Below are positions 25,111-36,969 of a stretch of 64,000 nt of DNA, in pieces. The stretch spans positions 17,525,174 through 17,589,173 of the forward strand of contig OX439042.1 of NCBI GenBank assembly GCA_949317995.1, written 5' to 3'. Source of the stretch: Acholoe squamosa. Lineage: Eukaryota > Annelida > Polychaeta > Phyllodocida > Polynoidae. A program made the position numbers and the translations under genes. Under the pieces are notes generated by a model. That model was not told where the DNA came from and did not search any database. It was given only the letters and a program-made list of their open reading frames with translations. Position 1 is the first letter of the stretch, and each line of letters opens with the position of its first letter.

Positions 25111-25573
25111 CAGCCAGCGTGACCACATGGGCCCAAGATGGGATTTCTCCAGGCCTGTGTGCCTGGCCCAGATGGGTAAATGTGGGTAAATGTCAGGAAA
25201 GCCAGCTGGGGCCCACGTGGGCTAGCCTACTTCACCATATGATCCGAAGGTCGATGGATCTAGTCCAAGCAGTGACGGCTACTTTTCCCATCCTCTCATA
25301 GCATTACCAATGTTCCTAAATATCTCTTTCGATCCCATTATACTTGAAAATAAAAGAAATGAGAACACCAAACATGAAATATCATTTTGTTCCATTCTTT
25401 ATAAAGTGGGCAAGGGTCTCGAGCTGAAAGAATGGTGTGGACGTGTTGGGACTAGATCCACTGACCTTCGGATCAATAGTCCAGTGCTCAACCTACTGAG
25501 CTAACCGGGCAGCTGAGCCAGGCCCACAGGCCCGGAGAAATCCCATCTGGGGCCCATGTGGTCGTGTTGGCTG
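25111..25573. mobile_element. 460-bp inverted-repeat element with tRNA-like interior
   Basis: Terminal inverted repeats of about 55 bp: the left arm contains GACCACATGGGCCCAAGATG and GGGATTTCTCCAGGCCTG; the right arm is the complement with a few changes. Just inside, GATCCGAAGGTC and GGATCTAGTCC occur in both orientations (near 25240 and 25448), so the inner part is also partly palindromic. No target duplication was identified. It is a MITE whose inner sequence derives from a tRNA or tRNA-SINE. Confidence 0.75.
25448..25510 (-). repeat. degenerate tRNA-like sequence
   Basis: On the minus strand the segment begins GCCCGGTTAGCTCAGTAGG, a good D-arm and box A. A pairable anticodon stem (GGA/TCC with loop CTATTGA) follows, then GTGGATCTAGTCC in place of a T-arm. 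Box B is mutated and the acceptor stem is not closed, so this is a tRNA relic inside the MITE, not a working tRNA gene. The 5' half is closest in style to a tRNA-Lys. Confidence 0.6.
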
Positions 25574-26842
25574 AGATGGTGTATCACTATGCAGCTCCTA
25601 CTGGTTTAAACCGCTGCTCGCCTATTACCAAAGCTCATCCAGTGAAGGCTCCCAAAACACCCCACCTGCCAGTTGTCCCTCATAATACTCACAGTACCTC
25701 ACCTGGAGTAGACAGCAATAGACTGACATCTCTGCCTCTTACCTCTAGGTGCTCTCTGTCTCAGTGTGTTCCCCTCCTGTGTAATAGGGGTGTAGAGAGG
25801 ATGGAAAAATTGGTGACAAGGTCGGACAAGGCGGATTCTAAAGGCAATGTAGGCATTGGGCACAGTCCCATCGATTTCGATTCCAAAGCCTCCGCTCTTG
25901 CTCCTCAATTGCTCTGTCCTGCCGATGAGCTACTCCCTTCATAGCCTAGGCTGACCTGTATGTAGGACACATTTCTGTGATTTAAACATGACACTAGTGT
26001 TTTGGATTTGGGGCATACGTCAAGGCTATAGCATAGTTTAATATATCCCTTTCAGTTATTAGTCCAATCTGTCCGACCCAAATCCCATGTAACAATTCGA
26101 ACTTAACCAACAGTAAGCCCTGCACCACATTATTAGTGCTTTATCCACCACCAGATCACAAACAGAGTGTTTATGATAAAAGAGTCTTAAGATGGCTATG
26201 CTCTAACACCTGCTCCTTAATACCCCTTTTTCCCAGTGTTGGTACATTATGAACATTCCGCCAGCATAGCTTAGACCAACATTAACCGCAACTTTACACT
26301 GTCCCCCTCAGAGACAGACTCTCCCACACACTCCTGTTTTGCTACGTGCCAGACCTTGCTCCTCCAGAGCATGTAAATATGTGGGGAGTCTCACAGGTAG
26401 ATTGATTATTGGAGTCAACCACGTAATACCTTCCCCATGCCGACACAGCCAGGCCATGCTCCAATGTTAAAGGCGCCCAGAGCAAGGTGTACACAGCTCT
26501 TTGCTCAACTATTCAAAATATTTAGTATTATTGACTGTCCGCTGACGGGTTTTCTGATTATTGACCTGTGGTGTACTTGACCTTCCTGCCTCAAGAGGGG
26601 TAGCTTGGATATAGAACTGAAGGAACCCATAGTAGGCTGTGCAAGGATAGTGAATATAAAGGTTTTAGATCCCAAACACAACATCATTTGTACAATGTAC
26701 ACACAGGAGCAATCCCATGCCATTCCTTATCAAATGAGACAGGTAGCAGGGGTTTAAAATTGGTTTAAAGTCAACCAACAGGGTCACAGCATGTTGACTA
26801 TTACAGAAATGGGCTGCAGCCACCTTGACTGAATGAATACCA
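25574..26842. other. non-coding DNA, nothing recognised
   Basis: No supported feature. Confidence 0.35.
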
Positions 26843-27105
26843 GGAGGCCATTTCTTAACATACTACGACTGCTCATCTTCAAATCGTTGTTGGGACCCTT
26901 AATCTAGTGACATTACAGACTTGTAGTAGAGGTTATGTTGTGCATGCAGCACTATGACTGTCCTACCAAATCTTATGTAATTACTGCATAAGTGCTAATC
27001 GTACGGAGCAGTCGTAGGACACTACCTGCGATAGCTGACACTAAACTTTAGCCTTTCAAATCATAGTAGGTGTGTGTAGTCGTAGTACATTAAGAAATGG
27101 CCTCC
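26843..27105 (+). mobile_element. 263-bp MITE, GGAGGCCATTTCTTAA termini, copy 1
   Basis: Ends are GGAGGCCATTTCTTAACATA and its near-exact complement (TTAAGAAATGGCCTCC). The interior carries repeated TACGACTG / CAGTCGTA words and ATTACTGCATAAG. Copy 2 lies inverted at 43575-43837 and is exactly the same length. No coding capacity. The target duplication is unclear. Confidence 0.9.
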
Positions 27106-28187
27106 AAAGTGAAAGCCCCAAATGGTAAAATAAGTGAAACATGATGAACATTGTCAAACATTGAATAGTCTCCCTCTGACAGCCACTTTCCCTCACTGCA
27201 GATAAGTGTACCGCCTGTCAAGACCTGAATTTTAGCTCTTATATCAACCTGGATAAAAAAAAAAGCTGATCTTGTTACTGCTAAAGAAAGGTCTTCATTG
27301 CTGAAAGTCAAACCCCTCGTGGAAACACTGAGATCGTTAAATCATCTCACTGCTGTTTCACTAATTCTTCAGAGCATCCCTTAATTGAGCAACTTCTTAG
27401 CCATTTCCCTACTCAATCCGTCGTTCACCTCTGTGTGAAACATCTAGTTGTACCATTTATTCCCACTCACATTGGGAGTGCTACAATATGGGTCAGTACG
27501 AATTCCTTCACGTCATACCGACCCTTGGCAACGGTGAATGCAGCATATAACTTCAGTTCTGACAGATGATGCTTTGTGTTTGCCTTAATCTTGCTTTTTC
27601 TCCATTCTATATGTCGGGGCTGGGAATTAGGACCAGACTGTAGTTAGCTCAGGTATATAACTATACAGACACAGTAGCTTCCAGTATCTGGCTACTCCAG
27701 TGTCTACTAAAACATACCCTACACTAAGAGGTATACAGACCTCTATACAGCCCTGGATCCTGGAGAACCTGGTGAGCCCCATGATAAACGCACCTGTCGT
27801 TAGAACTAGTCTGAGTCTCAGGTTTCAATCAATGGCATGGGCGATAATACAAGTAATAAAACAAGACAGGTGACGGGGCGTTTCGCTAGGCGGCACCACC
27901 TCTAAAGTAAATGGAGGCTGCGATGGACACACACGTGCTTAGTGATTTCCGGCTGAGTCGTGGCCATGTTGGTTTAGCAGGCTGGCTGGATGAGTTTGCA
28001 GCATTGGAGTGGATCATGAGCAGCTGATGAGTGACTCGCCATACTATGGGGCCCTACCCACTGCAACCATAAGCAAATTGCTTGGTCTGGTAGCCGTGTT
28101 TTCACAGAGACTTCCCCATCCTCTACACGTCCTGCTAATCACTCACAATAATTGGGAGCAGTTCAGAATTGAGCTGCACAGAATATT
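27106..28187. other. non-coding DNA
   Basis: No supported gene or repeat. It leads into a GAGCWGCTC cluster. Confidence 0.35.
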
Positions 28188-28387
28188 GAGCTGCTCTACC
28201 GCCGCCCCCTTCTCCTTCTCTGGAGAAAATCAGAATAAAACTGCAAGCTATTAACCACCGTTTGCTTTTAAGACTGAGTACTGTGAGCAATGCTGGGGTG
28301 GATTTGGTGACAGGAGGCAGTTGTAGTGTCCCAGTCTAGAGACCCCTCAGTAGGATGAGCTGCTCTCAATGACTCTGTGAGCTGCTC
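28188..28387. promoter_or_regulatory. GAGCTGCTC cluster
   Basis: Exact GAGCTGCTC at 28188, 28357 and 28379, with near-matches GAGCAGCTG at ~28018 and GAGCTGCAC at ~28171. Function unknown; see findings. Confidence 0.4.
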
Positions 28388-30596
28388 CTGCAATAATTTA
28401 ATCTCAGATTGAGGTGCTCTAACTTCCATATCTACCATCTTGTTGGGGTACTTAAGGTAAGCAGAGCCCCATTGTCCTGCACATCATGCTTTTGATGGTT
28501 CCCCATACAACACCCTCAAGCCCATCCCATCTACCTCGACATACCACACCCATATATTGCTCACTCTCCGTAAAAGACTGCAACCAGAAACCTCCCCCAT
28601 AAATTGTAAACCTACCCATTGCTGTCTCATCATTTGACATATTGAGCGCGCGTTCTCCTCTCAACCCTCATCCCAAACCAAAGGGACATGGCCCAATGCC
28701 CAATAAAAGCTGGCTTGAAGAGAGCAGGGATACTACTTGTGGCTCGGGTATAGGGCCAATTGGTGGGATCTATATGGCTAGGCTTGGGATGGCTGATGTA
28801 TGTTGGTTGTTCTCTGGCGCCCATTGCTGTCCCCATCTGTGATTTATCCCTGGTGCTAAGGCGCCAAGCCTAACAGGAGGAGCCTTGGGCCTAACTCCTT
28901 AAGTGTTGTATGCTTCAAGTGTCATCTTCCTCTCTCTCATCATTATGCATCAATGCAGCACCTACGGAATACAATCTCCAGCGTTGCTCTATGCACCATG
29001 CGCTCATTCAAAGATGTATTGATAATCAACAATGTAGGTTCAGCATGGTGCATATATATGTATGCAGCCATAGAAAGTAGACCCACAAGAGGGCGCCAAG
29101 TAGTACAGGGTAGATTAACCTAAAGATGACCGTTTCTGTGCAGGTTTTCAATAAGGGAAATGTAGTTGCTAATATCTTTGAGTCTAATAGGTCCTTATGG
29201 TTCCCCAAGGTACTAAGTGAAAGACAATTATTTGGGCTTTTGAACCAATTACCTTTCTCAAATCCATGTGTAAAGTTTATTTATTGTTTTTCATCATTTC
29301 TAAGACCATCTCAGTTAGTCTATTTTCACCTTGAGATGACCACCTTGCACCTTGAGCTGACCACTTGATAACTACTCTTTTAATGGGGCTATGTTCATTA
29401 AACTATCATTTGAAAAAAAAGAATAAGTGTCTTCTACAGATATGCAGTACATAGCTATCCCTGTATGGAGGTCGCCATTTTTGTTTTTAGCCCCCGACGC
29501 CATATTGGATTCTGTCAGGGAATTATGGGTAATCTCTTATCTTCACTATCATCCACCACAGAACAATGGTCACTGATAAGACTGATAGGGGTGACAAGCT
29601 GCCCCCTGTCCCTATCTTGATCACCCTAAGTACCTGCCTATTGTTTCAGGTGTGAGGGGAGTGGATTAGCTTGATAGAGACACAATAGCCTGGGTGTACT
29701 CAATCTGAGTGACACATTATCTCTTATTGAAATTTTAAAGTTTTATTTTTAATGTATTTGAACTATTTGGTTTAACCAAAGCTTATCTAGTTAAAGTTGA
29801 ACGTATTTGCTATACATAGATATAAATTTGAGAAAATAGCTATAAGTAGTTAAAGAGTAAGATACCACCAAAGTAAACTATACAAAGAGGCCAAATGTTG
29901 ATCTAGCCCCCGACTACATAAGCCACCTAGCCAATTCTCTCAGTACTAGCAATATGCTAGTGCCGTATAATAATCCATTCCTTAACAGTATCATCACACT
30001 CTCAGTATCAAATAGTTCCTCTACATAGTAATAACCATAGCATTACAGTTAAGACTGAAATGTATGCATCAGGGCATAATCCAGTGAAGATTTCTATCCC
30101 AAACTATTCTTGCCATGAATCTTGTGATGTAAAAATAGATGTATAAGGAGTGGTTGACTCAAGGTGAAATGGTGGTCATCTCAAGGTTAAATTAGTATGT
30201 TCTAGGAAATAAGTCCTATACAGAAAGTATTTAACATTTCTGCACTTTTCCTCATGCTATCATTTAGCAAAGATATTTATCTATGCCTAGAGTCAAAATG
30301 TTGTATATGTGAGCACTTGTCATCTTCAAATTATCGAACCAAAGTTGGAGAATTCCGATGAAATGACCAGCTGGTCATGGTAAAAACCATTCATACATGG
30401 GAACTTTAATGTATTATCATCCAGTGACAATTTCTTCATATATTCCAGGACATCATTCTATGGGGTACTATAACACCTCTTTTTCAATAATATTAGGGTT
30501 TAAGACCAATGCACTACATGTGAAAGTGAGAAAAACAAGCTGACAGGTGATCGACTCTGGGTATGTGGTCGTCTTTAGGTTAATCTACCCTACATG
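28388..30596. other. non-coding DNA, nothing recognised
   Basis: AT-rich, long intron-like sequence with no ORF or repeat that I can support. Confidence 0.35.
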
Positions 30597-30900
30597 CATC
30601 GTCACGACCAAGAGACATAACGCACTAGGCAGCCCTTAAAGGCGTAGGGAGCACGTCGGGGACAAACTGGAGCAACGCTGGGAACCCCCACCTGCTCCAC
30701 GGGGTGTAATACCGGGGATTAGCCGGGATAGGCTGCGGCATGGGCGGCGTCAAACATGTCCCCTGTGCACCCTGCCATGGATATACACCTTACGGGGGTG
30801 GCTTGTCAAACAAGGCCAAATTGAAGCTAATAAGAAGGGGGGCTTCTGTCCACACGAACCGAAAGGCCAACTCCGATTGGGCCTGAGTAGTGCATGAGTA
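30597..30900. other. GC-rich structured segment of unknown origin
   Basis: Sharply more GC-rich than its surroundings. It begins with the complement of CTTGGTCGTGACGATGCATG (hairpin-family core), then has paired-looking G and C runs such as CCGGGGATTAGCCGGGATAG. A 46-codon open frame starts at 30740 (MGGVKHVPCAPCHGYTPYGG...). It could be a fragment of a retrotransposon 5' region, but I do not recognise it with confidence. Confidence 0.3.
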
Positions 30901-31139
30901 GCGCAAACAGGGAGAGATTATTGGGTTAGAGTAAGTGTTTGTTGCTCTGTAAATTGGCACCCGTGGTCAGTTAGGCTGGATGTAGGGATTCAGGTTCGGA
31001 TTAATTGATAGATTCACTCGCAATGAGATTTTATGAAAGATCATGAAATGTAAAAGGTGGAGGAACCTTCTGGTCTTGATGATACTGCATAGATGAATCC
31101 CTTATTTCAAGTGTGTATAAGACAGTCACCCAACAGGTC

Positions 31140-31595
31140 AGGCTGCTTTCTCCCTTCCCCTTACCTCAGCCTCTAGTCACCTTCCCTTCAGACATCTCTT
31201 CTCTCCCTCCCCATTGCCTTTATACTCATATAACCCTCCATTGAACACTGCATACCCCTCCCCCTCCACCCATACTCAATTGATCCAATTTCTCCACTTA
31301 AGACCCTGTCATCCATTGCTCTCTGCTTCTCTCTTATCTATGCTAATGCCTTCTTCTCTTTACCCTTCAGCCCCCTCTCCTTCCCTTGCCATTCCCCCTT
31401 TGTCCTTGCTTCTTTCATCCTTGCTTCTTTCCTCCTTCCTCCCTTTCCTTGGACGTCTTCTCTATAGCCTCGCCTCTCTGTCTGCTCTCCACAGTCCAAC
31501 TACCTGTTCCATACTTTTTACTCACCTTTTCCCACTACCACTCATCCCTGGACCTCCCTGGACCTCCCTTCCCTCCTGCCCTCTCTGTCCATAAG
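31140..31595. repeat. long polypyrimidine tract
   Basis: About 450 bases in which the plus strand is overwhelmingly C and T (CTCCCTTCC, TTCTCTCC, CTTGCTTC words). The 126-codon frame read across it is a Ser/Leu/Pro composition artefact. Such tracts can form triplex DNA or carry branch point and polypyrimidine signals. Confidence 0.7.
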
Positions 31596-33509
31596 TCTCT
31601 GTAGCACAGTCCATGCTATATGTTTAACATCAGTGATGGGAAGTGAGTGGTACGAGCTTAGATAGAGATGTCATTAGTTGATACTTAGGGCTGGGTGGCA
31701 ATACCTGTGTTTGTGTCAGTCAACACAAGTCTGCTGCCCTACCCCCAGCACAGACGTCACTGTTGGTGTTTCCTGGTCTCAAACAGCATAATCTGGCTGA
31801 GTAACAAGGGGTTTATATTACAGGGCGTGTTATCCCTTGTAAACGTGAGATTAGGCGTGTTTCTTTGTATCTTAAACAAATAGACACAGCGTACCAAGTC
31901 TCCCCTGATACGGCTGATGCTGAGCAGGCCTATTTCCAGCATTACCAGGAGCAAAGTGACTCCCTGGTGAGAAGGCCACTTAGTGGTGGTCCTTGCAGAA
32001 GTCCCAGGCTCTCACACAATCTACAGTTTATCATTATGAGCCAGTAGAACATGCGACTATGGATAATTCCATCTACAGTTTATCATTATGAGTAGGTAGA
32101 ACATGTACCTTGGATGATTTAGTCGAAGTGTTCTGACAAAGACTTGCTCTTCTGATTGGTTCGAAGTACCAAAAGGCCTTAAACCAAGTAGACTGCCCTA
32201 ATTTTGTCAGAAGTGTGAATAATTCAGCCCAAAACAAAGCAAACCACAATCATACATTTCATTAGAATACTTCTCTATATAACAAAATGAAATAGAAGAA
32301 AATATCTGCAATACTTTCTGCACTACTATGTAATTGATACCATAGGAAATCATTGTCAAATCTTAATGAACCTCTCTTGAAAAGTCAATACGATGAGTTT
32401 GCTCATCTAATGACACTATAAGGAACCCTTCAGTCTGACTCTAGGTTAATCTGCCAAACCAAACACAAGAACTAACAAAATAAAATCTTTCACTAATTCA
32501 CTATGAGTTCAGTGAAGCCACGGTCAAAGCCTCATCCGAAGCCACAGTAAGAAATCCCAACCAGTTAACCCAGCCAGTCACTGAAACAATGGAATCCCCT
32601 CGAGGACCCAGAGTAGGTCTTTTCTAGATCCAACTGTAGAAAGGGCCCTCCTCCAAGTCCTCCTGGGCAACTTGGAAACCACATTCCGCCGCATTGGTCT
32701 TCCAGTTAGGGGAGAAGGCAGGGCGTTGAAGTCGGCGCCGTCGGCGGGTGTCTGTCTGCGCACTGGAGCAAAGGCCGCACACAATTGGCGACAAGGGGAC
32801 CAGTGAGTACCTCATGAGCTGATCCCAGCTCAATGTGGATTACCGAGCGTGTGGTCTGAATGCACTGCCAATAGGAATTAGTGTCTGCCTAGAGACAATA
32901 ACCACAAATTTGTGCGATGGCAATGGGCTCGCTATGAATGGGCATATTGATCCATTTGCTCACCGCCCAATGAGGATGAATAGCTATGAAAAGAGAAAAT
33001 AAGGGAGATGTGGGGAGGATGGATGTGGGTGGTTGGATAGGGTGAGTGGGAGTGGGACAGGATTTGGGGGAGTCGTGTTTTAGCATGATAGATAACCCAG
33101 ATATGATCATTCCTGCTAATTGGCCTGTTGTAACCTTTCTTCATAACCAAAGGTTTGTCCAATAAGTGAAAATACTAGCAATAGTGAGTGAACACATAAA
33201 CCAAACACCCGAATACACTGATTTATTATTAGAGCCTAAAATGTGACTGAGGTTGAGGCGTATAGTGGAAGGAGCAAGAGGGAAGTGGGTGGGGCTGGTT
33301 GTGGCGACAAACCCTGACGTAAGGGCCCATCCCTCCAGAACAATTCTACCAGGATTGATACAATTAGTGCCGGCACTCTGTAGCCCTGGCCGTGTAATAG
33401 TAGAAGGGCCCTAGGATTGAATGCCAGTCCGCCCAGACGGAGGGAGGACATCGTAATAGCAGCGCCCACCAACAAGAGTGCCTCTAAGGACAAAAAGGAG
33501 AACCAACCA
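31596..33509. other. non-coding DNA with a CpG-rich patch
   Basis: No supported gene. The patch at 32640-32820 is CpG-rich and open in several frames on both strands, ending near a GGACCA|GTGAGT donor-like site on the plus strand. No domain was recognised, and an exon is possible but unproven. Confidence 0.3.
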
Positions 33510-33625
33510 GGGTTAACCCCTCAAGGATTGCACAATGCATTAATGCATCATGGTGCATTCATGAATGCAACAACGAAAAGCAACTTGCCAGCGCTGCATT
33601 CATGCGCATTGCATACCCTTTGAAG
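33510..33625. mobile_element. hairpin MITE remnant, ATGATGCA family
   Basis: AGGGTTAACCCCTCAAGG opens the segment. GCATTAATGCATCATGGTGC, then CCAGCGCTGCATTCATGCGC and ATACCCTTTGAAG give the paired arms. Degraded copy. Confidence 0.5.
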
Positions 33626-34084
33626 CTCTCAATCAATCAGCTCTCTGTCAATGGGTTGGAATTATACTGCAATAAAGTGCTGGCAAGCAAACTCATAAGC
33701 ACTGTATTGGTACACCATGCATGCCTACCATGGAACATGCATCTAACATTAAAAGGATCGACAGCAGTAGGGCGGCATTCAGAGAAATAATATTGCCTAT
33801 TTCTTCTGCCATATTGAATGTTGGTTTCTACTCAGACACAGCAAGCATTTTCATGTGGTTTGGAGTTGGGGTACCAACTCTGGCACAGATAACAATTGAG
33901 TGGGAAAATACCACTATAATCAAAATCAACCTTATCTCTTAATGACATTCTGCCATCTTCTGGCTCGATTCATGCAATAGAATGGGCCTAGGCTGATTGG
34001 TCAGTGCTTCTCTCCCTGTCTCCCAGTCACATACTGCTGCTCTATCCACCAGTGAACTCTTAGAAATAACTATTGAATCTACCG

Positions 34085-34244
34085 GGCATCCTTATGAAAC
34101 TGAACAAAGAACCATCGTAACTATAATGCAGAGAAGCAGTGTAGTTTCTACAATGTAGCTCCAGATGGCAGTGAAGTAAAGCCCTGTGCTACAAGGAATC
34201 TCCTAAAAAAGAGGTGAAATCCTTGTCCCAGAGTTGTCAGAGAC
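34085..34244 (+). repeat. 160-bp dispersed repeat with protein-like reading, copy 1
   Basis: Shares AGAAGCAGTGTAGTTTCTAC and CCAGATGGCAGT blocks and overall alignment with 56053-56214 in the same orientation. In the aligned frame both copies read QCSFYN-x-APDGS-x-VK-x-C-x-T. This copy is interrupted by a stop. It is probably a relic of a repeated coding element of unknown family. Confidence 0.6.
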
Positions 34245-34763
34245 CCAACAAATGTTGGACAGTTTCCTTCTTAGAACCTATAAATGCTAAACACAAAGGC
34301 CCTCCTATATTGCACACGCCTTATCTGATTAGTAGGCTTGTGTCCGCTGCTGCTCGATCAATCATTAGGTTACATTGATTTGTAATCAGGCTTTGGTCAG
34401 CAGGGGTAGACAATGACATTATTGGACCCTGATTAGGCACTTCCTGTCTGACCCTAGACGTCCTGAAGACGTGGACAACGGTCTATGGATATAGCATGGG
34501 GATGAGGGAGGCAATCACAACAATACATATCTAGACATCCTATATGGGGAAGCAGATCTCATTTAGCCTCTCGATAACCCGATCATCTTCATTATGTATG
34601 CATATCCTCATTACACTTGAACCCGATGTTCAATGTTTAATTGCTGGGCAAGCTATGTATGGTAGCATAGACTTGATAGGTTAAAGCTTATTGCTACCTC
34701 CAATATAGGGTTGCACCCAAAGAAGATTTTGCAATATGATTGGTTACAGAAATTGGTTTTAAA

Positions 34764-34905
34764 CACTGAGAAAAGATTCTTACTCAAGTCCGGATCCAGA
34801 CTCAGGCAATGTCACCAAAATGAGTATGTTTTGAGACTCAGTCTGATCCTGGGTGATACTTCGGTAGATCCTGAGGCTGAGATCCAGAGCCAGAGTATCA
34901 CCCCT
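34764..34905. mobile_element. palindromic MITE, family A, half copy
   Basis: Left arm of the family at 53535: CACTGAGAAAAGATTCTTAC, GGATCCAGACTCAGGCAATG, ACCAAAATGAGTATG, then the central GTGATAC...GAGTATCACC. It stops at the centre, exactly where the family B element starts at 34906. The missing right arm is not found beyond the family B pair. Confidence 0.8.
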
Positions 34906-35652
34906 GGAGCTTAATTCAAAACATCCTGGGATCCCAACCCTAGCGATCTTAGTGTAGGCACATATCATAAGACCTGGCTGGTCTACCCTATGTAATGCAG
35001 TGGTTGCAGGCCTGTCCAGAATAGCTAGTCCTGGGATCACTTTACTATTCCATTTCCACCACTAAGATCACTGCGATCTTAGTGAAAGAAATGCATAGTG
35101 GTTTCACCTGAGTACAAGAGCACTTACAGGGAACACTCCTGATCGAAAGAGTGAATAGCCTGCTGCATACATAAAGAGGGGAAGGAGGACGTTTCCTGAG
35201 TGTCCTTGAGGGCTCTTAGGGCTACTCATGCGTTAAGTGCACTGTAAGGTAATTCTTCCCTTCTCTCTCTTTGTCCTGGGGGGGTGGCACAATGCTTCTA
35301 ATAGGCAAGCATAAATCATACATTCATGGGAACAACTCTTGAATACTGTAGGGGGGTCAACTGCACCCTGTGCTCTTTTGTTAGCCCATATGGGGACGGG
35401 GAACGATGGTATAAGCACTCTTGTGAAGAAGAGTGACTCCACAGCTATTCCTTTATTTTGGGACTCTTACCCCTGTGCCTAGTCAGTTCTTCTTGGAATA
35501 GTGTAGGAGGTCTGAGGCTAAGATCGATGCGATCTTAGTGCTGGTTAGGATATGTGAACCCAATCAACCCTTAAGATCGCTTAATAGGATAAGGCTGATT
35601 TATTCCTAAGATCGCTGGGGTCGTGATCCCAGGATGTTTTGAATTAAGCTCC
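34906..35652 (+). mobile_element. 747-bp TTAA-containing MITE, family B, copy 1
   Basis: Terminal inverted repeats of about 45 bp: GGAGCTTAATTCAAAACATC at the left and the complement at the right (ATGTTTTGAATTAAGCTCC, 35634-35652), followed inwards by CCTGGGATC and AGCGATCTTAG. CTAAGATC is repeated inside, with internal palindromes at ~35061-35085 and ~35520-35540. No open reading frame. TTAA at both ends suggests a piggyBac/Kolobok-type target, but the TTAA is internal to a longer GGAGC terminal match. Confidence 0.9.
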
Positions 35653-35653
35653 A

Positions 35654-36396
35654 GGAGCTTAATTCAAAACATCCTGGGATCGCAACCCCAGCGATCTTAG
35701 TGTAGGCACATATCATAAGACCTGCCCTGTCTACCCTATCTTATGCAGTGGTTGCAGGCCTGTCAGGAATAGCAAGTCCTGAGATCACTTTACTATTCCT
35801 TTTCCAGCACTAAGATCACTGTGATCTTAGTGAAAGAATTGCATAGTTGTTTAACCTGAGTACAAGAGCACTTACAAGGAAACACTCCTGATCAAAAGAG
35901 TGAATAGCCTGATGCATACATATAGAGGAGAGGGAGGACCTTTGATGAGTGTCCTTGAGGGCTCCTAGGGCTACTCATGCGTTAAGTGCACTGTAAGGTA
36001 ATTCTTCCCTTCTCTCTCTTTGTCCTAGGGGGGGCAATGCTTCTAATAGGCAAGCATAAATCATACATTCATGGGAACATCTCTTGAATACTGTACGGGG
36101 TCAACTGCACCCTGTGCTCTTTTGTTAGCCCATATGGGGACAGGGAATGATGGTATAAACACTGTTGTGAAGAAGAGTGACTCCACAGCTATTCCTTTAT
36201 TTTGGGACTCTTACCCCTGTGCTCAGTCAGTACTTCTTGGAATAGTGTAGGAGGGCTGAGGCTAAGATCGATGCAATCTTAGTGCTGGGTAGGGAAAGTG
36301 AACACAGTCTAATCTTAAGATCGCTTAATAGGATAAGGCAGAATAATTCCTAAGATCATTGAGGTTGCAATCCCAGGATCTTTTGAATTAACCTCC
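35654..36396 (+). mobile_element. 743-bp TTAA-containing MITE, family B, copy 2
   Basis: A near-identical second copy in the same orientation, starting one base after copy 1 ends. The junction GAATTAAGCTCCAGGAGC is a perfect palindrome around a single A. The right end is slightly mutated (GAATTAACCTCC). Low divergence points to recent duplication or insertion next to copy 1. Confidence 0.9.
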
Positions 36397-36778
36397 TGGA
36401 GGGGAGGAGAAGCTGACAGCAAAGGGAGCAGGTGGTAGCTGCGGCCTGGTGGGGACATGGCTCTCTCGCTTAGTGCATTTACAGATATGATGAGAGGAAT
36501 ATTGCCATCATATTTGGCTGATGGCAGTAACTATATTGCCATTCTATGGACAGGCCTAAGTGAGAATGGATATTGTTACAGGTCGGAAATGCCACTATTT
36601 GTATGCTGTTGATTTAAGTGGCTATAGGGATTATATCAGCTGATGCTTGCTTTATATTCTACCTCTAATCATGGCACCAACGTATTTTTGAAATCTTATT
36701 TCCCTATCAATGTGTAGAAATAAGGTAGATGGGATTTCTCTACCATAAGAGCAAAACGCCTAAATACGCTATACTTAA

Positions 36779-36906
36779 GGGGTGCGTCCACTGCCGACGG
36801 ATGGACCATCCGTCGGTTTCATCCGTATCATTTATCATTGATTTCTATGGAGAAAATGACGGATGAAGGGAGATGGATGGTCCATCCGTCGCAGTGGATG
36901 CACCCC
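36779..36906. mobile_element. 128-bp MITE, GGGGTGCGTCCACTG termini
   Basis: Starts GGGGTGCGTCCACTGCCGAC and ends with the complement of GGGGTGCATCCACTGCGACG. Inside, GGATGGACCATCCGTC is mirrored. Flanked by TTAA (36775-36778) and TTTA (36907-36910), consistent with a mutated TTAA target duplication. Confidence 0.85.
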
Positions 36907-36952
36907 TTTAGCCAGATCCTTGCCCCAAGCCCTAATGCATTCCTGTAAGCAA

Positions 36953-36969
36953 CCAGCGCCCCCTGATGG
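36953..36969 (+). promoter_or_regulatory. candidate CTCF site
   Basis: CCAGCGCCCCCTGATGG matches the conserved bilaterian CTCF core (AGCGCCMYCTRRTGG style). Weaker matches are at 49109-49124, 61693-61708 and 62427-62441. Confidence 0.4.

Noticed and set aside
31214..31594. 126-codon Ser/Leu/Pro-rich frame
   Set aside because: It results from the polypyrimidine tract, which lacks stop codons by composition.
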